IMG/VR virus record: IMGVR_UViG_3300046477_000714
Location: 1-61,445 of that record
Strand: one strand, 5' to 3'
DNA: 61,445 nucleotides
Source: a virus
Both the position numbers and the translations under genes were made by a program. Of this stretch, positions 16,281-23,711 are shown piece after piece. The first letter of the stretch is position 1. Every line of letters begins with the position of its first letter. The notes beneath the pieces are model-generated. The model ran no database searches and was not told where the DNA came from. It saw only the letters and a list, made by a program, of their open reading frames with translations.

Positions 16281-16591
16281 GGCGTGTCCTTGGTGTTTCG
16301 CTCGGCTTCCAGTTCGATCTCCAACAAGGCCAGCGCACGCCAAGCGAGCTTCGCGCTATGCCGTTGACCGTCTGCGTCACGTGAACCGCGATCGATCAGA
16401 TGCCGAGGGATGCAGTCTGCGTGATCCATCGACTTGGATTTGTCCCAGTGCAATGGTTGCCCTGGGTTGTGCTGGTCGTTGCCCGCCTTCGACACGCGTG
16501 CCACTTCAGCGAGTGCAAGCGGGAAGTAGTCGAGCACTCCAGTCGTGATCGGGAGACCCTTGCGTTCCGCGGGGTCGATTGGGAGAAGCAT
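16277..16591 (-). CDS. dATP/dGTP diphosphohydrolase-like (DUF5664)
   Basis: 104 residues from ATG 16591 (MLLPIDPAERKGLPITTG). The pattern YFPLALAEVARVSKAGNDQHNPGQPLHWDKSKSMDHADCIPRHL and SAKLAWRALALLEIELE is that of the DUF5664 / dATP-dGTP diphosphohydrolase N-terminal family (with the conserved Asn-Pro-Gly and H-x-D motifs). The genome has no recognisable purZ, so a role in 2-aminoadenine DNA is not supported; general purine-pool control is more likely. ATGA overlap with the gene upstream. Confidence 0.8.
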   Translation of the reverse strand: MLLPIDPAERKGLPITTGVLDYFPLALAEVARVSKAGNDQHNPGQPLHWDKSKSMDHADCIPRHLIDRGSRDADGQRHSAKLAWRALALLEIELEAERNTKDTP

Positions 16592-16974
16592 CACCAGTCC
16601 CCTGTCGCGCCGCCACCGCCGAAGTCGCCGCCACCGCCCGACCCGAAGTCGGGGCTCGGGCTTGGCACCGGCACAGGATCGGAACCGGGCGGATCGTTGT
16701 ACATCGGGGACGATGGCATGGGAGAGAAGAACGGATTGGTGTCTTCGACGCGCGGAGAGACAGAAGGTGAAGGTCGCATCAGTGGGGGAGGGGGAGCGGA
16801 ACGCGCAAGCACCGGAGCGGGAGGAACGGTGTGCCCGTGATCGGCGCGATACATCTCCAACCAACGCCCGAACGCAAGCTCAGGGGTTCTGCCGGCGGCT
16901 ACATAACCCGCGAGGATGTAGAGGTACCGATCGTTGTTGCCGTCGAAGTGCAGGTACTGTCTGTCGAAACTCAT
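16591..16974 (-). CDS. Hypothetical protein with Pro-rich and Gly-rich tail
   Basis: 127 residues from ATG 16974 (MSFDRQYLHFDGNNDRYLY). An N-terminal helical domain of about 45 residues is followed by a long disordered region rich in Pro and Ser, ending in GGGGDFGGGGATGDW. The tail is typical of disordered phage proteins that phase-separate or bind partners; the terminal Asp-Trp recalls SSB-like tails. Function unknown. Confidence 0.55.
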   Translation of the reverse strand: MSFDRQYLHFDGNNDRYLYILAGYVAAGRTPELAFGRWLEMYRADHGHTVPPAPVLARSAPPPPLMRPSPSVSPRVEDTNPFFSPMPSSPMYNDPPGSDPVPVPSPSPDFGSGGGGDFGGGGATGDW

Positions 16975-17145
16975 GGCGAGATCTCCGAGATGGTGGATGG
17001 ATTGACGGACCACCCGAAGCACCCCCCGCTTCCCTGCAAGACGGAGGCACACCGAGGAAGAAGGTGGGTCGTGCGCCGTTACTGCGACGCCCCGGCGTGA
17101 AAGGAGGCCGGAACCGCTGGCCACGCCAGCGCACTTCCCATTGAA
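16975..17145. other. Gene-free stretch with one hairpin
   Basis: 171 bases between minus-strand genes. The only clear structure is the hairpin CGCTGG CCACG CCAGCG near 17115-17131, just past the stop of the 17146 gene, which could be a weak terminator; no T-tract follows. The minus strand here contains a D-arm-like sequence (TAGTTCAATGGGAAGTGC), but no cloverleaf can be completed. I see no promoter consensus. Confidence 0.4.
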
Positions 17146-17934
17146 CTAGATGCGAGCGTCCCTCTTGCTGTTGAAGGCCAGCACCGGCGTCATGGTGTAC
17201 AGGCCGGCGATCGCCGGCTTGACGTTGGACTTCACCGCTTCGCTGACGATGGCGGCGTTACCGTACGGCGCGGTCATCGCAGCGCACAGGATGCCGCGGC
17301 GATCGCTTTCTTTCACGCCGCCGCACATCTCCATCACGAACGCGTTGTCGAGATCCTTGACCGGCGCGATGATGGTCTTCGCTTTCGGCTTGCCGAACAG
17401 CGCATCGAACAACTCGTCGGCCAGCGGATTGTCGATGGGTGACTCGACGATGTTGATCCGTGCGATTTCACCCACCTCGACGTTCTTGCGCAGCGACTGT
17501 TGCCAGTACGCCATCGCCGTCATGTCGGCATCCGGCGCAGCCGGGTCGACACCGACGACCGTGCCGGGCGGAACACACGACGCCATCCGGTACAGATCTG
17601 TGAGCGTTTTCTGCTGGTGCTCCATCAGCAAGTTCATGCCCGACGCAGTGAGGTTCTTCTTGTCTTGCTCGCGCTGCCGGTGACGCGCCATGAAACCGCT
17701 GGCGTGGATCTGGCTGATCCCTTCTTGCCACTTCGTGAGTTCGCGAACGCGGATGTCGGTCGGGGCGTAGTCACCCAGACGATGGGTGGCAACCGGTGTC
17801 TCACAATCACCGATGCACTTGGTGACGAGGATGTCTCCAGCCTGCAAGCTGAAGCACTCCCGCTCGAGAACATCGTGCGGCTCAATTTCCCACGCAGTCT
17901 GATGCCTGAGTGTAGGACGCTTGACCATCTTCAT
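17146..17934 (-). CDS. Hypothetical protein
   Basis: 262 residues, not recognised. Notable blocks: GDILVTKCIGDCETPVATHRL, GTVVGVDPAAPDADMTAMAYW (Asp-rich strand, similar in look to the first strand of an RNase H fold) and VKDLDNAFVMEMCGGVKESDRRG. The gene starts 4 bases inside the Cro-like gene end (ATGA), so it is the second gene of the leftward transcript from the switch at 18160-18210. Confidence 0.55.
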   Translation of the reverse strand: MKMVKRPTLRHQTAWEIEPHDVLERECFSLQAGDILVTKCIGDCETPVATHRLGDYAPTDIRVRELTKWQEGISQIHASGFMARHRQREQDKKNLTASGMNLLMEHQQKTLTDLYRMASCVPPGTVVGVDPAAPDADMTAMAYWQQSLRKNVEVGEIARINIVESPIDNPLADELFDALFGKPKAKTIIAPVKDLDNAFVMEMCGGVKESDRRGILCAAMTAPYGNAAIVSEAVKSNVKPAIAGLYTMTPVLAFNSKRDARI

Positions 17935-18158
17935 GACTTCCTCGCTTTCTTTGCCAACTCACAGCCACCGCAGGCTGCGCATAGGGACTCGCGCTGGATG
18001 GGGATCCCCATCCGCAAGGCGGCGCGCTCGATCTTGATTGCCATCTCCGCAGAGGCGCCGCGGTGACCCGATGCGATGTGCCGCAGTGCGTCGCGGTTCA
18101 TCTTCATCCTGTCGGCCAGGGTGTTGCGCACCTTCGGAGAGAGTTCGTTTAACTTCAT
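17931..18158 (-). CDS. Cro-like HTH repressor
   Basis: 75 residues. The central part RDALRHIASGHRGASAEMAIKIERAALRMG has the helix-turn-helix pattern of small Cro/YdaS-like regulators (GHRGASAEMAIKIE as the recognition region), followed by CAACGGC, a possible metal site. It is encoded next to a 34-bp inverted repeat that overlaps its own promoter and the divergent one, so it most likely represses both. The small size and position are typical of an early switch protein. Confidence 0.8.
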   Translation of the reverse strand: MKLNELSPKVRNTLADRMKMNRDALRHIASGHRGASAEMAIKIERAALRMGIPIQRESLCAACGGCELAKKARKS

Positions 18159-18168
18159 GACGTCCGAG

Positions 18169-18198
18169 GTTGTACCAGTTGACCAGATGTCGTGTCAA
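18169..18198 (-). promoter_or_regulatory. Leftward promoter for the Cro-like gene
   Basis: On the minus strand a perfect TTGACA (-35; 18193-18198) is followed after 18 bases by TACAAC (-10; 18169-18174), preceded by TGG (extended -10). It lies 11 bases upstream of the start codon at 18158, so the transcript would have a very short leader. Confidence 0.65.
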
Positions 18199-18205
18199 GT
18201 GGTAC
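18172..18205. promoter_or_regulatory. Operator: 12-bp inverted repeat spanning both divergent promoters
   Basis: Arms GTACCAGTTGAC (18172-18183) and GTCAAGTGGTAC (18194-18205) match in 11 of 12 positions around a 10-base centre. Each arm contains the -35 of one promoter and most of the -10 of the other, so bound protein would cover both, and RNA polymerase could occupy only one direction at a time. The Cro-like product of 17931-18158 is the obvious ligand. Confidence 0.75.
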
Positions 18206-18208
18206 GCT
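18179..18208 (+). promoter_or_regulatory. Rightward promoter for the membrane-protein/primase operon
   Basis: TTGACC (-35; 18179-18184), 18-base spacer, TACGCT (-10; 18203-18208) preceded by TGG (extended -10). Drives 18237 and probably the primase-helicase. Confidence 0.6.
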
Positions 18209-18236
18209 GCGATTTCCAACTACCAAGGGGTTCAAC

Positions 18237-18419
18237 ATGGGCGACGCCCTCATCACGTTAGCGCTTGTGCTCGGTGCGTTGCTAGTCGGTTGGTCCGTGA
18301 GCCAATCGTCTATCAAGAAGGATACGCCCAAACTCCCGCAGTACAACATCATCTGCCAAGCGGTCAGCGACGGTAGCGTGACGCTGGCTTGCGTCGCGAC
18401 GCCCGAGGAGTCCAAGTGA
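18237..18419 (+). CDS. Small membrane protein
   Basis: 60 residues from ATG 18237, preceded by AAGGGG. One transmembrane segment (ALITLALVLGALLVGWSV, 4-21) and a short polar tail with two cysteines (YNIICQAVSDGSVTLACVATP). First gene of the rightward transcript. Not recognised; possible roles include membrane anchoring of replication or exclusion. Confidence 0.65.
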   Translation: MGDALITLALVLGALLVGWSVSQSSIKKDTPKLPQYNIICQAVSDGSVTLACVATPEESK

Positions 18420-18610
18420 AGGACTTCATCTTCTACTGGGTGCGTGGCTTCGCAGTGTGCGTCGCGGCTGCAACCTTTGCCGACATCGTCATAGCCGTCA
18501 TGGACATGGACGCGCTCGAGTTGTGGGCGCAAGCGCTGTTCGTGACTGGGGTACCGACGGTCTCTGCCGTGGCATCCATGGCAATGGAGGCCATCTTCGA
18601 CCACATGTAA
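18416..18610 (+). CDS. Small membrane protein with two transmembrane segments
   Basis: 64 residues from GTG 18416, which overlaps the previous stop (GTGA) and follows GAGGAG. Hydrophobic segments at about 8-28 and 36-58 separated by DMDALELWAQ. Not recognised. Translationally coupled to the previous membrane protein, so the two probably act together. Confidence 0.6.
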   Translation: MKDFIFYWVRGFAVCVAAATFADIVIAVMDMDALELWAQALFVTGVPTVSAVASMAMEAIFDHM

Positions 18611-18667
18611 CTGGAGCGACCACGCTACAGTACATGCCCCGTCCACCCCTCTCGACCCACCACACGC

Positions 18668-21421
18668 ATGTCAGACGACAGTGGCGTTGCCGCCCTCGCC
18701 GCAGCCCTTCAGCCCCTGATCTCGCGCGTCCGTACCGATGTCACTGCGGTCAAGAAACCGACCGGTGAGCAGGCATGGACTCGTCAGCCACTCACTCCCG
18801 AGAGGCTGGCCCGCCACCTGAACGGGGGTCCACCCCGTGGTGTCGCCCCCCTCAAGCCGGGTGAGGACATAACCCTGGTCGCGATGCTCGACTTCGACAG
18901 CCACGGCGGTGAGGTCTCGTGGCTCGAGATGAGCCGAGTGGTGCGCCGGGTCTCCGAACACCTTGAACTGCTCGGCTACGACAGCACGATCTGGCGATCG
19001 AGCGGGGGCCGCGGTGTCCACCTGTACCTTTTGTGGGACATCCCGCAGCCGGCGCGCGCAGTGCGCGCGTTCCTCACCGACTCGCTGCGTGCGCTGGGCC
19101 TGAAGAACGGTACCCGCGGAGTGGGCGAGAACACCGTCGAGATCTTCCCCAAGCAGGACAAGGTTCCGGTCGGTGGGTTCGGCAATCAATTCATCCTGCC
19201 TTTCGCGAACAAGTCCGAACTGCTGCGCTGGGAGGACATGCTCGATGAGTACGTCCCGGTGCCTCGGAGCAAGGTTGCGGCGACATCGTGGGTCTGTGCG
19301 CCATCGGTGCCAAATGTTAGCTATTCTGGACACGAGCCCGAGGTTTTGTCCAGAATAGTTGACATCAGCACTGGTGAAGTGCTCTGGCGCGCAGCGCTCG
19401 ACGCCATCCCGAACACCGCGGCCAACGACCTGGACTACGACGCTTGGCGCAACGTCATCTTCGCCATCCACCACGAGACGAAAGGATCGGAAGAGGGCCG
19501 CGCAATCGCGCACGCATTCAGCAAGCGCTCGCCCAAGTACGACGCGGAGTTCCTCGACAACCGGGTGTGGCCGTACATCACCAGCGAACGTGGGGGCCAT
19601 GTTGTCACCGGACGGACGCTAATGTCGATAGCATCTCGGTACGGTTGGTTTGCACCGATCGAAGATGAGTTCACTGCAATCCCTGATCCGGACTCCGATC
19701 ATGACCCCGACGATCCTGCTGATCAAAGCGATCCTGTTCCTGGCGTCGTTGCTGCTGTGGGCAGCAGTAGCAGTGATGTGGCTGCTGGAGGTAGCGGATC
19801 TGGTGGCGCGCGCGTTGGGCAGATTCCTCAAGCACAGGGAATCACAAGCGACCAAGCCAACGCCAATCGTCTGGCCCGAGCCTATGGACGAAAGCTCTTT
19901 GCATCAGCTGGAAGATGGTATGCCTACGATGGGCAACGCTGGGCGCCAGACGAATCGCCCGCCTACATCTTCGGGTGCAACCTTGGGCGATTGATCAGCG
20001 AAGAGGCTGCGGAGCGCGAGCGTGCGGCCGATGTACTTCAGGCGGCGGTGGACGAGAAGATCACCGAGAGTTTGAACATCCACAGCCAGATGGAAGCGCT
20101 CGACAAGAACGATGTGCGCCGCTCCGAGTTGAACCAGAAGTCCGTTGACGCGATGCCTTCCCCAGAAGAGCGCGAGGCTGTCGTTCTCGAGTATCAGGTG
20201 GCAGAGAAACTGCACAAGTGGGCAGCGAAGTCTGAGATGAAGGGCACGATCGAGGCAGCGCTCACACTGCTGCGCAAGATCGTGACGTTGGATCCTGATG
20301 CGCTCGACGCTGACCCGATGTTGTTCAACTGCATGAACGGTACGATCGACCTGATGTCGGGTGACCTGCGGCCACACCGCGCGAAGGACTACCTCACGAA
20401 GCTGTCTCCGGTGGAGTTCAAGGACGTCGAGAACTTCGACTGCTCCAATTGGGAGCGCATCGTCCGCGACATCACGGGTGATGACGCAGTCGCCAGATTC
20501 CTGCAGCGTTGGTTCGGCTACTGCGCCACTGCCTCGATCAAGGAGCAGGTGCTGGTCGTGCACTGGGGCACAGGCCGCAACGGCAAGTCCACCGTCCTCG
20601 AGACCGTGATGACCGTGCTCGGCGGGTACGCCAGCACCGCGGCGCCGGGCCTGCTCACCAACGATGGCAAGGGCTTCGACCGGCACCCCACCGAGGTGGC
20701 GTCGCTGCTCGGTAGCCGCATGGTGGTGGCGCACGAGAGCGAGGACGGCGCCGCGCTGCGCGAGGGCTTCGTCAAGCAGGCCACCGGTGGCGATCGGCTC
20801 AAGGGCCGGTACATGCGCGAGGACTTCTTCGAGTTCATGCCCAAGCACAAGCTGCAGCTGCTCACCAACCACAAGCCCCAGATCAAGGGTACCGACCCAG
20901 GCATCTGGCGCCGCGTGATCCTCGTGCCATACACCCAATCGTTCGGGACACATGAGCAGTTCGAAGCCGGCATGGTCACGCACGTGGCCGACAAGAACCT
21001 GGGCGAATCGATCAAGCGAGATCCCCGCATGCTCCAGCAGGTGCTGGTGTGGATCGTGCGCGGTGCCATGGAGTGGGCGCAGCGCGGGCTCGGTGCGCCT
21101 GACTCTGTCCTGGCTGCATCGCGCAGCTATCAGGAAGAGCAGGATCGCGTCGGTCAGTTCGTGCGCGAGTGCTGCGAGGTGGCGCCGCCAGACCAGCGAT
21201 CGGCCTGGATGGAACCGCTCACGCAAGGGATGTCGGGCCTGTACCCGGCGTACCAGTCATGGGCCAAAGACAGCGGGCTGCACCCGCTGGGCCGGCAGAA
21301 ATTCATCGAGTCTCTGCGTTCGACCGTCCCTGGTTGCGAGATCAAGGAAGGCCACACAACCGGTGAACGGCGCCGCAAGATCACGAAGGTGTTCGGTATC
21401 CGCTTGCTGCAGGAGGAATGA
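18668..21421 (+). CDS. Primase-helicase: TOTE-like AEP primase plus D5/SF3 helicase
   Basis: 917 residues. The N-terminal archaeo-eukaryotic primase domain shows DFD (75-77), SGGRGVH (112-118) and VEIFPKQDKVPVGGFGN, as in TOTE-type primases. A PriCT-like segment (about 235-335) and an acidic then Ser/Gly linker (about 345-395) follow, then a D5_N domain and the SF3 helicase with Walker A GTGRNGKST (634-642), Walker B VVAHES and TNHKPQIKGTDPGIWRRV (sensor and arginine finger). It would lay down primers and unwind DNA at the phage fork with the PolA enzyme. The linker also contains an open membrane-protein frame (see 19665) and an internal inverted repeat (19321-19358). Confidence 0.9.
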   Translation: MSDDSGVAALAAALQPLISRVRTDVTAVKKPTGEQAWTRQPLTPERLARHLNGGPPRGVAPLKPGEDITLVAMLDFDSHGGEVSWLEMSRVVRRVSEHLELLGYDSTIWRSSGGRGVHLYLLWDIPQPARAVRAFLTDSLRALGLKNGTRGVGENTVEIFPKQDKVPVGGFGNQFILPFANKSELLRWEDMLDEYVPVPRSKVAATSWVCAPSVPNVSYSGHEPEVLSRIVDISTGEVLWRAALDAIPNTAANDLDYDAWRNVIFAIHHETKGSEEGRAIAHAFSKRSPKYDAEFLDNRVWPYITSERGGHVVTGRTLMSIASRYGWFAPIEDEFTAIPDPDSDHDPDDPADQSDPVPGVVAAVGSSSSDVAAGGSGSGGARVGQIPQAQGITSDQANANRLARAYGRKLFASAGRWYAYDGQRWAPDESPAYIFGCNLGRLISEEAAERERAADVLQAAVDEKITESLNIHSQMEALDKNDVRRSELNQKSVDAMPSPEEREAVVLEYQVAEKLHKWAAKSEMKGTIEAALTLLRKIVTLDPDALDADPMLFNCMNGTIDLMSGDLRPHRAKDYLTKLSPVEFKDVENFDCSNWERIVRDITGDDAVARFLQRWFGYCATASIKEQVLVVHWGTGRNGKSTVLETVMTVLGGYASTAAPGLLTNDGKGFDRHPTEVASLLGSRMVVAHESEDGAALREGFVKQATGGDRLKGRYMREDFFEFMPKHKLQLLTNHKPQIKGTDPGIWRRVILVPYTQSFGTHEQFEAGMVTHVADKNLGESIKRDPRMLQQVLVWIVRGAMEWAQRGLGAPDSVLAASRSYQEEQDRVGQFVRECCEVAPPDQRSAWMEPLTQGMSGLYPAYQSWAKDSGLHPLGRQKFIESLRSTVPGCEIKEGHTTGERRRKITKVFGIRLLQEE
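19321..19358. repeat. Perfect inverted repeat inside the primase gene
   Basis: CTATTCTGGACA (19321-19332) and TGTCCAGAATAG (19347-19358) are perfect 12-bp complements around 14 bases. The right arm is followed at once by TTGACA (19359-19364), a perfect -35 hexamer, but no good -10 follows. The stretch is AT-richer than its surroundings and falls between the primase domain and the helicase part. Confidence 0.6.
19665..19994 (+). CDS. Possible overprinted membrane protein within the primase gene
   Basis: A frame of 109 residues from ATG 19665 (99 from 19701 ... in the other frame of the primase linker). It encodes a strong hydrophobic segment, TILLIKAILFLASLLLWAAV and on to MWLLEVADLVARALGRFLKHRE, a textbook membrane helix followed by an amphipathic basic helix. 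The primase frame over the same bases is a low-complexity Asp and Ser/Gly linker, as expected if selection acts on the second frame. No convincing Shine-Dalgarno is visible, which limits confidence. Confidence 0.45.
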   Translation: MSSLQSLIRTPIMTPTILLIKAILFLASLLLWAAVAVMWLLEVADLVARALGRFLKHRESQATKPTPIVWPEPMDESSLHQLEDGMPTMGNAGRQTNRPPTSSGATLGD

Positions 21422-21423
21422 CC

Positions 21424-21594
21424 ATGCTGCATCGTTTGCTCTGCCGTCTCTACTTCCACCTGTGGTCAGAGTGGGTGGATCAGTACGGTGACGACCCCGG
21501 CTATGGTGGTGTCGTCTTCCCTTACCGAGCGGAACGCCGGTGCCGCTGCTGTGGCGCCATGGAACGTCATCTAGCCAAGTACCACGGAGATTGA
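21424..21594 (+). CDS. Small Cys-rich protein
   Basis: 56 residues (too short for usual cut-offs). The start ATG 21424 follows GGAGGA by 7 bases, just after the primase stop. N-terminus LHRLLCRLYFHLWSEW is amphipathic; the end RRCRCCGAMERHLAKYHGD resembles a small zinc ribbon. Likely a real gene of the primase operon; unknown function. Confidence 0.6.
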   Translation: MLHRLLCRLYFHLWSEWVDQYGDDPGYGGVVFPYRAERRCRCCGAMERHLAKYHGD

Positions 21595-21597
21595 CAA

Positions 21598-21873
21598 ATG
21601 CTTGAAGATCTTTTCAACCGCACCGTGCGCGGTGAAGTAACCGTTCCGCAATTCATCGATGCCATCGAGGCTTGGAGTCGCACGAGACGAGCACCGGTTC
21701 AACGCTACGCGCCAGGGATTCCCTGGTCACTACACCTTGAGGCATACGCTGCCTACTGCAAGAAGTACGGTCCGCAGGAGGAGTTGATCAAAGGTTGGTG
21801 CCGCGGTGGTTTTGATACCGGCGAACTGGACATGTTCATCCCTGGTTGGCGCGATCGGGTCAATCAGTCCTGA
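21598..21873 (+). CDS. Hypothetical protein
   Basis: 91 residues, last gene of the rightward early operon, with a GGAG Shine-Dalgarno. Helical, Trp-rich (FIDAIEAWSRTRRAP... IPGWRDRVNQS). Not recognised. It overlaps the 3' end of the convergent phosphoesterase gene by 10 bases, with no terminator between the operons. Confidence 0.6.
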   Translation: MLEDLFNRTVRGEVTVPQFIDAIEAWSRTRRAPVQRYAPGIPWSLHLEAYAAYCKKYGPQEELIKGWCRGGFDTGELDMFIPGWRDRVNQS

Positions 21874-23171
21874 TCCTCCATGCGGTCAGCGTGCTGCACG
21901 TCACCGCTGTGCGACCAGCGGTTGTTGTAGTAGCCCTTGACGAAGTAGTTGAAGAACTCAGTCCGGCATGCCGTGATAGCGCCGGTGCGTGGATCCTGGC
22001 GCAGCTGGCAGATGCCGCCGCCCACGTGGGCTGGGATCTTCTTCTTGCGCATGAACGGAGTCTGGTCCTCGGTCGTGCCCGTCTGGATCGCATGCACGTT
22101 GCGCACCATGTTGTAGGACATCTTGTGGTAGTGCCCAGCCAGCAGCACGCCGGGTTTCTCGCCGCCGTCGTAGCCCTCGACGATCTTCTGCACGGTGTAG
22201 CTGATCGCATAGGCTGTGCCGCCGCCAGGATGCATCAGGTGAAGCACGGTGCTCTCGCCTGAGTCGACGTGCACGAGTCGTACGAACGCCTCCATGAACC
22301 CCATGTCGACCCAGTCCTTGCGGCCTGCGTCCTGCATCGCGCGCTCCGCGTAGCGGCCGATGTCGACGCCGGTGTTGTTGCAGTACCAACCCTCGTGGTC
22401 GTCGCCGGTCACAGCGTAGGTCACGATGCCTGGGCGCTGCGGGTAGTTCTTCACGAGGTACTGCACCTGCGCATCCATGCCGTGCACGAGCAGGTCGTGC
22501 ATGTTGAAGCGCGCTTCGCCATCGATCCAGTTGCCGGCGTTGAACACGCGATCGACGCCTTGCTCAACGAACTTGTCGTACAGATCGTTCAGCACATCCT
22601 CGCGCGCGTACTTGCTGCCCAGGTGATTGTCGCTGGTGAACCCGAAGAGGTACGTGCCATCGGGCCGGCTTGTGTACGTCGGTAGATCCTTGCTGTCGAA
22701 CGCATGCTTCGGTGCCGGCACGCTGTGCACCGTGAACTTGCCGCTGAACTCCTGCACGTTGATGCCGGCTGCAGTGAGCGCATCGAGTTGATCGATCACG
22801 GCACCGCGGGTGGTGTGCAGTTGCTCGGCTAGCTCGGCCGGCGTGAACGTGCCCTTGGCCAACAACTTGCGCAGCGCGTCGGGCGACGCGACCGACGCGA
22901 GGGCTGCTGCAACTGGAAGAGTGGAATGCGCGGGCTTGCGCTTCGCGGTCTCCTCGCTCAGATCGTGGTGCGCGATGTAGCCGAACCTTGCGGCCTTCGA
23001 CTCGACAGCCTTGAGCATGGAATGGACAGAACTGAAGTTGACTTTGAGAGCGCGCGCGGCTTCGCGCATCGAGCCCTTGTCCGCCACCATCTTCAAGACC
23101 TCAAGCTGCCGCGGTGTCGCCCACCGTGGATCGAGCAGCATCGGATCGACGCGAATCATTGGTGCACCCAT
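21864..23171 (-). CDS. Metallophosphoesterase with N-terminal HTH domains
   Basis: 435 residues. Two HTH-like segments come first: LEVLKMVADKGSMREAARALKVNFSSVHSML (about 24-55) and TPAELAEQLHTTRGAVIDQLDAL (about 110-135). The C-terminal calcineurin-like domain has the metal-binding blocks SDNHLGS, FNAGNWIDG, VTGDDHEG and LLAGHYHKM. It may be a sequence-directed nuclease or phosphatase; the DNA target is unknown. The fusion of DNA-binding and phosphoesterase parts is found in several phages. Confidence 0.8.
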   Translation of the reverse strand: MGAPMIRVDPMLLDPRWATPRQLEVLKMVADKGSMREAARALKVNFSSVHSMLKAVESKAARFGYIAHHDLSEETAKRKPAHSTLPVAAALASVASPDALRKLLAKGTFTPAELAEQLHTTRGAVIDQLDALTAAGINVQEFSGKFTVHSVPAPKHAFDSKDLPTYTSRPDGTYLFGFTSDNHLGSKYAREDVLNDLYDKFVEQGVDRVFNAGNWIDGEARFNMHDLLVHGMDAQVQYLVKNYPQRPGIVTYAVTGDDHEGWYCNNTGVDIGRYAERAMQDAGRKDWVDMGFMEAFVRLVHVDSGESTVLHLMHPGGGTAYAISYTVQKIVEGYDGGEKPGVLLAGHYHKMSYNMVRNVHAIQTGTTEDQTPFMRKKKIPAHVGGGICQLRQDPRTGAITACRTEFFNYFVKGYYNNRWSHSGDVQHADRMEDQD

Positions 23172-23180
23172 ACGACTACC

Positions 23181-23627
23181 TCACTTGGTTGAACGAAGTT
23201 TCTTGCCGACGGCGACAACGTCGTCGTGGCTGTAGCGGTCCTTCAAAGGCAGGCCCGTCTTCTTCTTGATCAGTGCTGCGTAGGACATGAACCTCTCGCA
23301 GTGCGTCTCTGTGCTCCCGTACGTGTGCTCGTGCGCCATGACAGCGTGGACCATCTCGTGCACAAGCACGGTGAGGAAGCCGTAGCGGCTCGTCATCTCA
23401 CCGTGGAACGTCAGGTGCAGGCGCGTGCCCATCGGATCAGGCCAGTGGCATGCGGCCCATTCGATCGTCTGCTGGCGGATCTCGACAGTGAGCGGGATCA
23501 GCGATCGCAGCTTCGGGTATCCGAACACCTCGGTCAACATCCGGCCCCACCAGTGTCGCACCAACCGTGGGGTTGGGTGGATCAGCTGGAATCCGTACCT
23601 GTCGAGGTGCTGTCGGATCGTGAGCAT
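23181..23627 (-). CDS. SprT-like zinc metallopeptidase-fold protein
   Basis: 148 residues. VHEMVHAVMAHEH carries the HExxH zinc motif, and HCERFMSYAALIKKKTGLPL the third part, as in SprT-like proteins that clear DNA-protein crosslinks in cells. Phage copies have unknown targets. The start at ATG 23627 lies inside the palindrome at 23627-23646; a later Met (residue 30) is possible if transcription starts at the TATGAT noted there. Confidence 0.75.
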   Translation of the reverse strand: MLTIRQHLDRYGFQLIHPTPRLVRHWWGRMLTEVFGYPKLRSLIPLTVEIRQQTIEWAACHWPDPMGTRLHLTFHGEMTSRYGFLTVLVHEMVHAVMAHEHTYGSTETHCERFMSYAALIKKKTGLPLKDRYSHDDVVAVGKKLRSTK

Positions 23628-23646
23628 TGGGTACGATCATACCCAA
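23627..23646. repeat. Palindrome TTGGGTA-N6-TACCCAA at the SprT-like start
   Basis: Perfect 7-bp arms (23627-23633 and 23640-23646) overlap the start codon of the minus-strand SprT-like gene. Reading leftward the element includes TATGAT, a near-consensus -10. It is a plausible operator. About 45 bases upstream (23690-23706) is a degenerate copy of the GTACCA-type operator half-site of 18172-18205. Confidence 0.45.
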
Positions 23647-23711
23647 CCTGGGCATTTCCTGTTGCGAATCAAGCACTTGTAACAGACCCTCGGATCAGGT
23701 GGTACAAAAGA

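Noticed and set aside
9319-16591. 2-aminoadenine (Z) genome system
   Set aside because: A PolA with exonuclease domain and a DUF5664 protein are present, but no purZ-like or DatZ-like gene is found.
17080-17160. tRNA-like stretch on the minus strand (TAGTTCAATGGGAAGTGC, possible 7-bp acceptor pairing)
   Set aside because: D-arm look-alike and 75-base pairing of ends are present, but no T-arm with a TTC loop, no proper anticodon stem-loop of seven bases and no CCA. Likely chance, with part of it being the end of the 17146 gene.
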